The position numbers were made by a program, and so were the translations under genes. DNA of 64,000 bases, from the NCBI GenBank assembly GCA_032164245.1, contig JAVMKO010000043.1:310001-374000 (forward strand), read 5' to 3'. Below the pieces are notes generated by a model. The model was not told the origin of the DNA. It searched no databases and worked only from the letters and a program-made list of their open reading frames with translations. The DNA is from Sternotherus odoratus (taxonomy: Eukaryota; Chordata; Testudines; Kinosternidae). This document shows, one piece after another, positions 32,280 through 41,269 of this stretch (position 1 is the first letter of the stretch; every line of letters starts with the position of its first letter).

Positions 32280-33800
32280 CTGTGACCCCAGCCCCGCGGA
32301 TTGATCCGGACTCGAATCCTGATTTCCACCCCGCTCGGTCTGGCTGGCTGCAGCCCCCCCCTTGTTGGGGCCCACCCAGCCGCCCCCCAGGCCAGGTCCC
32401 CTCCCACCGAACCGGCCCCCGGCCCCAGAAAACACCGAGACAGAAACTGCAGCCAGGACCAGAGAGAAATACCCGGCTCAGGGTCTGGGAGCCCGGACTC
32501 CTGGGTTCTCTCCCCGCTCTGGGACGGGAGGAGAGGAGGGCTGGGAGCCCGACTCCTGGGTTCTCTCCCCGCTCTGGGAGGGGAGGTGTCTGGTGCTCAC
32601 AGCGTGGGGGTGGTCTGGGATCCAGGACGCCTGGGTTCCCTGGGAGACCTGCGCTGGTGACTGGGGTGCGGTGGGATCTCCCGGCCTAGCGAGGTTCGAG
32701 AGATGGGGGGAGCGGATGAAATCCAGGGGCTGGGCTGGGGGCCCCGGGTCAGCAGGCCGCACCCCGGCTTCCTGCGTGCTGAGGCCTGGGGGGGGGGCAG
32801 ATTTAACCCCCCAGGCGCCGCGGCCCACGCCGCTGACGTGGCCGGATTCCATGACGTCGGGGAAGCGGGGGCCGCGGTGAGAAATCGGGAGGGGGGGCAA
32901 ACGGGACGTCACCCCAATTCTCGGAACCTGCTCCGGCCCTGCCCCCGGTGCCGGGAACCAGCTCGAAGTAGCCCCTGCCTGGGGGGGGGGAGGGGGGAAG
33001 TGGGGTCTAGTGGTTCGAGCAAGGGGAGGGGGCAGGGTTGGGAGCCAGGACTCCCCGGTTGTCTCCCGGCTCTTGGAGGGGAGTGGGGTCTGGTGGTTAG
33101 CGCGGGGGGGGAGCTGGGGGCCAGGACTCCTGGGTTCTCTCCCCTGCTCTGGAAGGGGAGGGGGGGCCTGGTGGGGGGGCAGGAAGAGGTGGGGGAGTCC
33201 TGTGGGGAGCTGGAGGGTGTAGGGTATAGATGAGGGTCAGTGTGTGGTGGGAGGCGCAAGGGTCAAGGTGTTGGGGGGGACGTGGGGGCTGGCTGGATTC
33301 CCCCCCCCCCGTTCTCACCCCCCCCCCCCCAGGGCCGCCCGTCCGGAGGGTTCGTCGTTCATGGGCCGGTGTGGGAGCAGACTCCCAGGTGGGGCCCACT
33401 CGAGGCCCCGTGTCATCCGGGGGGGGGGGGATTCCACTCTCCCCCCGGGGGTCCAGCCCCTCCCCTTCCTGGGGTTGCCCCCTCTCTGAGCCTTAGCACC
33501 CCTGCCTCCGCCATGGGCCCCCTCAGGGGGTCCCCTGGCCTGGGACCCCGGGACCCCCACTGCGGGGCAGCTGAGATCCCCCCCCCCCCGGCCCCGCCTC
33601 TGTCCCTTGTCTCCTCTCCAGGGAACCAGGGTCGTCTGGGCTCCGGGTCACCAGATCCCCGGTCGCTGGGGTCTCCCGTCTCCAGGCCACAGGCCGGGGT
33701 TCCCAGTTCCCTCGCCGGGCCCCTGGCACAACAAACTCCCTCCCCCATCCCCTTCTTACATCACTAACCCCCAGGGAAACTGAGTCCCACCCGCTCCGCG
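32280..33800. other. Interval 5' of FOXP3 coding exons: SINE heads and CRE-like sites, no gene assigned
   Basis: Four SINE-head units (32490-32640 and 33040-33160). A CpG-rich stretch at 32810-32930 contains two CRE-like words, ctgacgtggc and atgacgtcgg, ahead of a donor-like gccgcg|gtgaga. Near 33620 the acceptor-like ctcctctccag opens a 150-bp unique piece without clear coding. Regulatory function is possible but unproven. Confidence 0.4.
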
Positions 33801-33819
33801 TTCACCCTCACACAGGCTG

Positions 33820-34430
33820 CACACGTGAGAACCACGGGAGGCTCCGTGCACAGGCCCAGGCGTGGGAACCACGGGAGGCTCCGTGCACAGGCCCAGGCGT
33901 GCGAACCACGGGAGGCTCCGTGCACAGGCCCAGGCGTGCGAACCACGGGAGGCTCCGTGCACAGGCCCAGGCGTGCGAACCACGGGAGGCTCCGTGCACA
34001 GGCCCAGGCGTGCGAACCACGGGAGGCTCCGTGCACAGGCCCAGGCGTGCGAACCACGGGAGGCTCCGTGCACAGGCCCAGGCGTGTGAACCACGGGAGG
34101 CTCCGTGCACAGGCCCAGGCGTGCGAACCACGGGAGGCTCCGTGCACAGGCCAGGCGTGTGAACCACGGGAGGCTCCGTGCACAGGCCCAGGCGTTGCGA
34201 ACCACGGGAGGCTCCGTGCACAGGCCAGGCGTGCGAACCACGGGAGGCTCCGTGCACCGGCCCCAGGCGTGCGAACCACGGGAGGGCTCCGTGCACCGGC
34301 CCAGGCGTGCGAACCACGGGAGGCTCCGTGCACCGGCCCAGGCGTGCGAACCACGGGAGGGCTCCGTGCACAGGCCCAGGCGTGCGAACCACGGGAGGCT
34401 CCGTGCACCGGCCCAGGCGTGTCACGAGGC
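33820..34430. repeat. 37-bp minisatellite upstream of FOXP3 exon 1
   Basis: About 16 copies of aaccacgggaggctccgtgc acaggcccaggcgtgcg. A few units lose or gain one base. It ends about 200 bp before the first FOXP3 coding exon. Confidence 0.94.
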
Positions 34431-34645
34431 TCCGCGGCCCCCGGACGTGGCACGTGGCCCGGCTCACAGACACGTGCGCGGCCGGGCCCTCGCCTCCCGG
34501 GCGGCCCCCTCATGGCCGGCTGTCTGGGGCACAAAATCCCACAGCCAGCCCCACATGTCGCTGCGCCCCACCCCCCGAATCCGCCCCACCAGCTTCTCCC
34601 ACCGCCTCACCTGCCCTTTCTCCCCACAGCTCGCCCCAGGCCCCG

Positions 34646-37600
34646 ATGCCCAGCCCCACAGCCTCCCGCGCGCCCCATGGCAACAGCCCCGCCGGCAGGG
34701 TCCAGAACCGCCCCACGGTGCTCACCTGCGGAACCAGCGCCCCCTCCAGGAAACAGCAGGTGGGTCCCCACATGGCTGGGGGAGGGACACGCAGGGGGCA
34801 GCCCACCTCCCTACCCCCCCCCCCAGGACTGACAGCACCCTCCCCTTTGCCTGCCCCACAGGTGCCACCCTACCCCCTGGCGATGGGAGACCCCCAAACC
34901 ACCCACCACCACCAGGCCTGCTCATCCAACAGGTACCACCGCCCCAGGCCCGGATGCCTGGGTTCTCTCCCTGGCTCTGGGAGGGGAGGGGGGGCTGGGA
35001 GCCAGGACGCCTGGGTTCTCTCCCTGGCTCTGGGAGGGGAGTGGGGGGCTGGGAGCCAGGACGCCTGGGTTCTGCCCCCCATTCACTCCCTCTCTCTTTC
35101 CTCCCCTGCCCAGATCTCTCCGGAGCCCGGCGCGCGCCCCTCCATCCTGCACGTGCAGCCCCCGGGGGTGCTGCTGGTGAGGTCCTGTCCCGGCTTGAGA
35201 CACGGTAACGAGCGGGAGGGGCAGGGAGGGTGCCGGGGGGTTAATCTGGGATCATTGCCCAGAGGTTGTGTCCGGGGTCCTGCGAGGTGTCAGCGCCATG
35301 GGGACGGTTCGCTGGCTGTGATCACACCGGCTGTCTGCGTGTGTCAGCTTCGTCTGGAAGGTGACGGCTGTTGGTTCTCCACCGCCTGTATCTCCACGTT
35401 GTGCGCTGCTGCTCCACCGGTCTCCCCCCCCCCCCCCCCCGGCTTCAGCCACACGGTGAGTGGGCGCCGCTTTGGGGATTCTGCCCTCGGGGGAGGGGCC
35501 GCTCCCCCGGACCCCCCCAGATACGCTACTGGCGCTTGCACCTGGAAAAACGATGAAAGGGTGAGACCCCCGCGCCGTCTCCCCTTCCGGCCTGACCCCG
35601 GGACGCGGCCTCGGAGGGGGACGGACGGACCCACCCGCTGGGGGGTCGTCTCCAGAGACTGGAGCTGAACCTGCCCCTGATCCCAAGCCCGACCCCAGGA
35701 CTGTGCCCCCCGGGGCGGAAGTGATTCCCCGTCACCCGATCCAGCTCCCCAACATCTGTCCGTTGCCGAGTGAGCCCTGCGCGCGGAGACCCCCGAGGAG
35801 CCGGGGGGGCGGGGGATTCGTCCAGGCGGGGGCCTGGGTCTTGGGGACCTTTGTCTTTATTTGGGGTTCTGGTTTTCAGGACCATTGGTCCCCAGGAGGG
35901 GGGCTGCTGGTGGTGATACGGGGAACTGCGCGTCTAAGGGGATTGCTTGTGGGACTCGTGGCCAGGGGGGCGAAACCGAAGTCTTTTCTGTTTGGCTGGT
36001 TCGGTGCCTTGGAGGTGGAGAAGCCCGGCTCTGGCTGGAGCTGTCCTGTCTGGAGCAATTTGTCCTGACTTGGCCCCTCAGTTGCTCCCACCAGGAACAG
36101 CCCCGTCCCAGCGGCGTAGTCGGCGGGATCCACAGAACCAGGTCGCTGGCGCTTTGGGTCAGACCCCAGGCTGTCCACACTGGAGCTGGGTTGGGTAGAG
36201 AGTTGCAGGGGTGTGAGCGAGGTTCTGTGCGGAGCCGGGGACACGCGCGTGAAGAACCGCGGGGGCTGCTAGCGGCCGGCGAGCGGGAGGCCGACGCGAC
36301 TGAATCCATTCGAAATCAACACGCAGCCGATAACCCCGAAGAGGAGCCCCGCCGCGCTCCCGGGACTGGAACGAGACTCTCGTGGGGGCGGCTGGCGCGG
36401 ACGAGAGAGCGCGGCAGACGAGTCTTGGGGGGCGGAGGCTCCACTTCCCGCGGGAGAAGCACTGTCCCATGGCTCTGGGGAGTTTTTGTCTGCCGGGTGC
36501 AGCGGATCCCCGAGGAGAGACGGCTGGCCAGGCCAGGGGGTGTTCGATGGCTTGGGGGGCGAGACGCCGCGGACTGCGGCTCAGGGTGACTCCTACGGGG
36601 TGGAGATTGGAGAGTTTCCAATCTCCCCGTGATCGTACTTTCCGGGTCAAGGGGATCAAAGGCCCAGGGGAGTTGGGAGACAGGCTGGATCTGATAACCC
36701 AGCCACCGGGAGAGCAGCCGAGCGGAGCGGGACCCCGGCCAGAGACGACTTGAACCCCCGGGTTATCCCACCTCCTCCAGGCCTGATCCCACGGCACGGA
36801 CCGATCTCCTTCACCCACTTCTAGCTCTCCTAGTCAGGGCCACAAAGGGTTAATGAACTCCCCCACTGCCCGGAGGGGATGGCCCAAGTGTAAAGACTGA
36901 TTAGAAGATATGTAAATGAGGCTATGTAAATGAGCAGAGGAGGGGATGTCTGTTCAGGTCTTGGATTTGATGATTATTGAGGAGGACACGGGGGTGAAAC
37001 CCTCTCGGTGTCTTGTCTGGGGGGGGGGGGTTGCGGTGACTGGATCTGAACGGCTCGTTAGTGGAGAAATCAGCCTGTGCTAATTGCCAGGAGGTCGGGG
37101 GAAGGGACGGAGAGAAACCCCGGGACCCCATCCTGGATCTGCTTTGGGTTCAGGCGGGGAACCCCTGAGTCCTAAGGCCTAAGATCCCCGGTCCCGGACG
37201 TGGGAGTCGGAGCTCGGGCCTGTCTCCACCGCCGCTGAACCCCGAGCACTGAGCGGGGTCGGGGGGTGGCTCTCCCCGAACCCCGAGCACTGAGCGGGGT
37301 CGGGGGGTGGCTCTCCCCCAAGGCCTCTGCTCCGTGTCCACACAGTGGCGCTTGACTCCAGCCTGGAGGTGGGGCCGATCCCGGTGATCACTGCGGGGGG
37401 GCTGGGTCCGGCGGGGTCAGGGGCCCCTGGTCCTGGGGGCGCTGAGGGAGGATTCTCAGGGGGCCCCGTGGGATCTGACGGGGGGGGGGGATTGGTCCTG
37501 TGACGTGTGGGGTTAACGAGGGGGGGGGAATTGGTCCTGTGATGTGTGGGGTTAACGAGGGGGGGGAATTGGTCCTGTGACGTGTGGGGTTAACGTGTGG

Positions 37601-40600
37601 GGTTAACGAGGGGGGGGGGATTGGTCCTGTGACGTGTGGGGTTAACGAGGGGGGGGATTGGTCCTGTGTGTTGTGGGTGTAACGAGGGGGGGGGGATTGG
37701 TCCTGTGACGTGTGGGGTTAACGAGGGGGGGGAATTGATCCTGTGACGTGTGGGGTTAACGTGTGGGGTTAACGAGGGGGGGGGGATTGGTCATGTGACG
37801 TGTGGGGTTAACGAGGGGGGGGATTGGTCCTGTGACGTGTGGGGTTAACGAGGGGGGGGAATTGGTCCTGTGACGTGTGGGGTTAACGTGTGGGGTTAAC
37901 GAGGGGGGGGATTGGTCATGTGACGTGTGGGGTTAACGAGGGGGGGGGATTGGTCCTGTGACGTGTGGGGTTAACGAGGGGGGGAATTGGTCCTGTGACG
38001 TGTGGGTGTTAACGTGTGGGGGTTAACGAGGGGGGGGATTGGTCATGGTGACGTGGGGGTTAACGAGGGGGGGGATTGGTCCTGTGACGTGTGGGGTTAA
38101 CGAGGGGGGGGAATTGGTCCTGTGACGTGTGGGGGTTAACGTGTGGGGTTAACGAGGGGGGGGGATTGGTCATGTGACGTGTGGGGTTAACNNNNNNNNN
38201 NNNNNNNNNNNNNNNNNNNNNNNNNNNNNNNNNNNNNNNNNNNNNNNNNNNNNNNNNNNNNNNNNNNNNNNNNNNNNNNNNNNNNNNNNNNNNNNNNNNN
38301 NNNNNNNNNNNNNNNNNNNNNNNNNNNNNNNNNNNNNNNNNNNNNNNNNNNNNNNNNNNNNNNNNNNNNNNNNNNNNNNNNNNNNNNNNNNACATAGTCC
38401 CGGTGCATCTGGGAATGGTCATCCTGGTGCATCCTGGGAGTTGTAGTCCGGGGGATTCACCCCAAGCTCTGTCCCCCCTTCCTGCCCCCCTGTCCCCCCC
38501 CCAGCTGGAGTGGGAGCAGCGGCGCCTGGGGGCCATGCAGGCCCAGCTGGCTACGACGGAGGCCCTGGACCAAGCCCGAGACCCAGTAAGAACCGGGGCG
38601 GGAGAGCCCTGGGGCGGGAGAGGCCCTGGGCGGGAGGGGCTTGAGGCCTTGGGGCGGGGCCAGACATCAGGGACAGAGCTGAAGTTGGTGGGGGAAGGGC
38701 CTCAGGCTGGGTGGCGGAGTCAGGATCCACGCTGGGGGGGGGGGAGATGAAGGGGCAGGGCCAGAGTCCCCTCCCCCCTCTCTTACCTGCCCTCCCCCAG
38801 GCAATGTCAGCGAAGAGCCAGCGCTGCCCCTCCCAACCCCCCACCCCGAAGGGGGGGGCTGCAGACCCCACCGATCCCGCCTGGGGGGTCCACGGCATCA
38901 GCGTCTTCTCAGGTGAGAGGCGGGGGGCCCGGACGCCTGGGTTCCCTCCCAGCTCCGGAGGGGAGTGGGGGGCCACATTGGGTCTGAGTGGGGGGAGCGC
39001 TCGCTGGGGGGGGGTAACACGGAGCCTGGTGTGGAGGGGGCGACTCCGCAGGGGGGCATCACCCCCTCCGTGATTGACAGCTCTGCTCCCCTCCCCCACA
39101 GATCTGGGCCCCAGCCTGGAGTTTTACCGGCTCAGCACGGCCCGGCCCCCCTTCACCTACGCCATGCTGATCCGCTGGGTGAGCGCGACCCCCCCGCCCC
39201 CTCTGCCCCCCAGCCCAGACAGGGACCCCCCACGACCCCCCTCCCTCTGCCCCCCAGCCCCAGAGAGGGCCCCCCCCCGCCCCCTCCTCCCACAACCCCC
39301 CTCCCTCTGCCCCCCAGCCCCAGACAGGGACCCCCCCCGCCCCCTCCTCCCCACAACCCCCCTCCCTCTGCCCCAGCCCCAGACAGGGACCCCCCCGCCC
39401 CCTCCTCCCCACAACCCCCCTCCCTCTGCCCCCCCAGCCCCAGACAGGGACCCCCCCGCCCCCTCCTCCCCACAACCCCCTCCCTCTGCCCCCCAGCCCC
39501 AGACAGGGACCCCCCCGCCCCCTCCTCCCCACAACCCCCCTCCCTCTGCCCCCCCAGCCCCAGAGAGGGATCCCCCCACCCCCACCCCCCCTCCCTCTGC
39601 CCCTCAGCTCCCCCAGCGAGGGACCCCCCCGCCCCCTCCTCCCCACAACCCCCCTCCCTCCGCCCCTCAGCTCCCCCACCCTCTCCTCCCCACAACCCCC
39701 TCCCTCCGCCCCTCAGCTCCCCCAGCCCCCGAGAGAGGCTACCCCCCCTCGGTGCCCCGGAGCCCTGACCCCCCGCTCTCCCCTCAGGCCATTCTGGAGT
39801 CCAGCGAGCGGCAGCTGACGCTGAACGAGATTTTATCAGTGGTTCAGCCGCATGTTCGGCTACTTCCGCCACAACACGGCCACCTGGAAGGTGAGGGGCT
39901 GCGGGGCGGGAGTGGGGGGCACCGGTGGGGCTGGGGGGCTGCGGGGCGGGAGTGGGGGGCACCGGTGGGCTGGGGGGCTGCAGCTCGGAGTGGGGGGCAC
40001 CGGTGGGGCTGGGGGACTCGTGTCAGGAGTAGGGGGCACCGGCGGGCTGCGTGTCGGGAGTGGGGGGCACAGGCGGGGTGGGGGGCTGCAGGTCTGGAGT
40101 GGGGGGCACCAGTGGGGGGCACCGGTGGGGCTGGGGGACGCGTGTCAGGAGTAGGGGGCAGCAGCGGCTGCGTGTCGGGAGTGGGGGGCACCGGCGGGGT
40201 GGGGGGCTGCGTGTCGGGAGTGGGGGGCACCGGCGGGGCGGGGGGCCCTGGGTCGGGAGGGGCGTCGGGGGGGCCTGCAGAGCTGCCGTCCCCCTGACCG
40301 CCCCTCCCCCCAGAACGCCGTGCGACACAACCTCAGCCTGCACAAGTGCTTCGTGCGCGTGGAGCACGTGAAAGGCGCCGTGTGGACCGTGGACGAGGAC
40401 GAATTCCGGAAGAAGCGGAGCCAGCGATCGTCCCTGTACGGTGGGCGGGGCCTCCCTCTTAGCCACGCCCCCAGGGCTAGCGGGGTGGGCGGGGCCCCTC
40501 TTGGCCACGCCCCCAGGGGGGAGTAGTGGGGTGGGCGGGGCCTCCTGTTAGTCATGTCCCTGGGTCATCCAGTGGGGGGTGGAGCCACTATTAGCCACAC

Positions 40601-40918
40601 CAGGAGGAACCCAGCTGGAGAGGGCGGGGCCCAAGGGTGCTAGCCCCGCCCCCAGGTCGGCCCTAGCTGGGGAGGGCGGGGCCCAAGGGTGCTAGCCCCG
40701 CCCCCAGGTCGGCCCTAGCTGGGGAGGGCGGGGCCCAAGGGTGCTAGCCCCGCCCCCAGGTCGGCCCTAGCTGGGGAGGGCGGGGCCCAAGGGTGCTAGC
40801 CCCGCCCCTTTCCCTCACATCTTCTCTCCTCCCCAGGCACCTGCTGAAGCACATGCTGCCCCCCCTGCCCTTCGCACCCCCCGCCCGCCCCAGCCCATCA
40901 GAGACCCCCAGGGGCTGA
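34646..40918 (+). CDS. FOXP3: FOXP3, forkhead transcription factor of regulatory T cells; partly hidden by an assembly gap
   Basis: Coding exons seen: 34646-34759 (exon begins 34630), 34862-34932, 35114-35176, then a missing part, then 38505-38585, 38801-38912, 39102-39178, 39788-39890, 40314-40440, 40837 onward. The start [10 protein letters not shown] parallels human MPNPRPGKPS; next come VPPYPLAM and, after a lost base near 34918, QALLIQQ, then [13 protein letters not shown] (human PVLQVHPLES). [16 protein letters not shown] is the second half of the leucine zipper. The forkhead reads [27 protein letters not shown], then one extra T (run 39831-39834), then [50 protein letters not shown]. 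The C2H2 finger exon was not found and should be in or near the N gap. The last exon either stops after three codons (40847) or, in another frame, reads [12 protein letters not shown] to 40918. Confidence 0.95.
35180..37480. other. FOXP3 intronic region; one interspersed repeat and possible undetected exons
   Basis: Contains the interspersed element at 35850-36125. Two octamer-like atgtaaatgag words lie near 36911-36933. A duplicated 55-bp segment (ccgaaccccgagcactgagc type) lies at 37220-37325. An acceptor-like gtgtccacacag at 37335-37346 is followed by an open stretch reading [18 protein letters not shown]. That stretch could be a missing FOXP3 exon, but I could not align it. Confidence 0.35.
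35850..36125 (+). mobile_element. Interspersed element, family B (class undetermined)
   Basis: The segment from gtctttatttggggttctgg through ccattggtccccaggagggg and tggctggttcggtgcctt to aggaacagccccgtccca matches, in reverse complement, 59660-59935 in CACNA1F intron 5. It is one dispersed family in two orientations. No terminal structure is clear, so it may be an LTR fragment or a non-autonomous DNA element. Confidence 0.55.
37480..38191. repeat. About 37-40-bp minisatellite in FOXP3 intron, running into the gap
   Basis: About 18 copies of gattggtcctgtgacgtgtg gggttaacgagggggggg, in a three-unit higher-order pattern in which every third unit gains an extra gtgtggggttaac. Each unit has ATTGG, TGACGTG and GTTAAC words. 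The array continues to the first N, so it is the likely cause of the gap. Confidence 0.93.
38192..38391. other. Assembly gap (200 N)
   Basis: Exactly 200 N, a round number that suggests a placeholder of unknown true size. It interrupts FOXP3 between the third recognised coding exon and the leucine-zipper exon. Just after it, gcatcctgggagttgtagtc (38421-38440) is a single SBS-type motif. Confidence 0.99.
39180..39780. repeat. 56-60-bp minisatellite filling a FOXP3 forkhead intron
   Basis: Ten copies of ccctccctctgccccccagc, cccagacagggacccccccg and ccccctcctccccacaa. Each unit includes a pyrimidine tract plus CAG, the form of a 3' splice site, upstream of the true acceptor at 39786-39787. Confidence 0.92.
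39900..40270. repeat. Irregular G-rich minisatellite in the next FOXP3 intron
   Basis: Units of cgggagtggggggcaccggt ggggctggggggctg, about 9 copies, starting 10 bp after the donor at 39890/39891. Confidence 0.85.
40610..40810. repeat. About 57-bp minisatellite in the last FOXP3 intron, 4 copies
   Basis: Unit: ggtcggccctagctggggag ggcggggcccaagggtgcta gccccgccccca. Nearly identical copies directly upstream of the final acceptor. Confidence 0.9.
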
Positions 40919-41028
40919 GACCTGCCGCGTGCACGGGGGGCGGGGGGGGGAAAACGACACACACACACCCACGGAGCCCCCCCCCCCCCCAACGCCTGGA
41001 CACCGGAGCTGCCTGCAAAACCAAGGAC

Positions 41029-41034
41029 TTTATT
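41029..41034 (-). terminator. CCDC22: CCDC22 polyadenylation signal
   Basis: Minus strand gaggccaataaagtccttgg, 236 nt after the CCDC22 stop codon. It lies inside the plus-strand FOXP3 3' UTR. Confidence 0.8.
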
Positions 41035-41129
41035 GGCCTCGTTCCACCAGGGGAATGGGGGGGGGGGGGGGAGGGGGGGGAGACACGCTGCTCCCCAGTC
41101 CCAGCCCCCTCGGCCCAGGCTGGGGGGGA

Positions 41130-41135
41130 AATAAA
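41130..41135 (+). terminator. FOXP3: FOXP3 polyadenylation signal
   Basis: Plus strand gggggggaaataaagggagg, about 210-280 nt after the FOXP3 stop candidates and about 135 nt before the CCDC22 stop codon on the other strand. The two transcripts would overlap tail to tail by roughly 130 bp. Confidence 0.7.
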
Positions 41136-41269
41136 GGGAGGAAAATCCAGCGCCCCAGCCTCAGCCGCTGCTTGGGAAGGGGGGGGGCGATGCAGCAGCG
41201 GGCTGGGGGCGGGAAGGGGGTGCCGGGGGGGGTGCAGAAGTGGGGGGCGGGGCGTTCTAAGCAGCCGTC

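Noticed and set aside
33820..34430. CRISPR-like regular array (37-bp repeats)
   Set aside because: Direct tandem repeats with no unique spacers, in vertebrate DNA; the same applies to the 36- and 42-bp arrays.
38060..38750. Open frames containing runs of X
   Set aside because: They are created by translating the 200-bp N gap.
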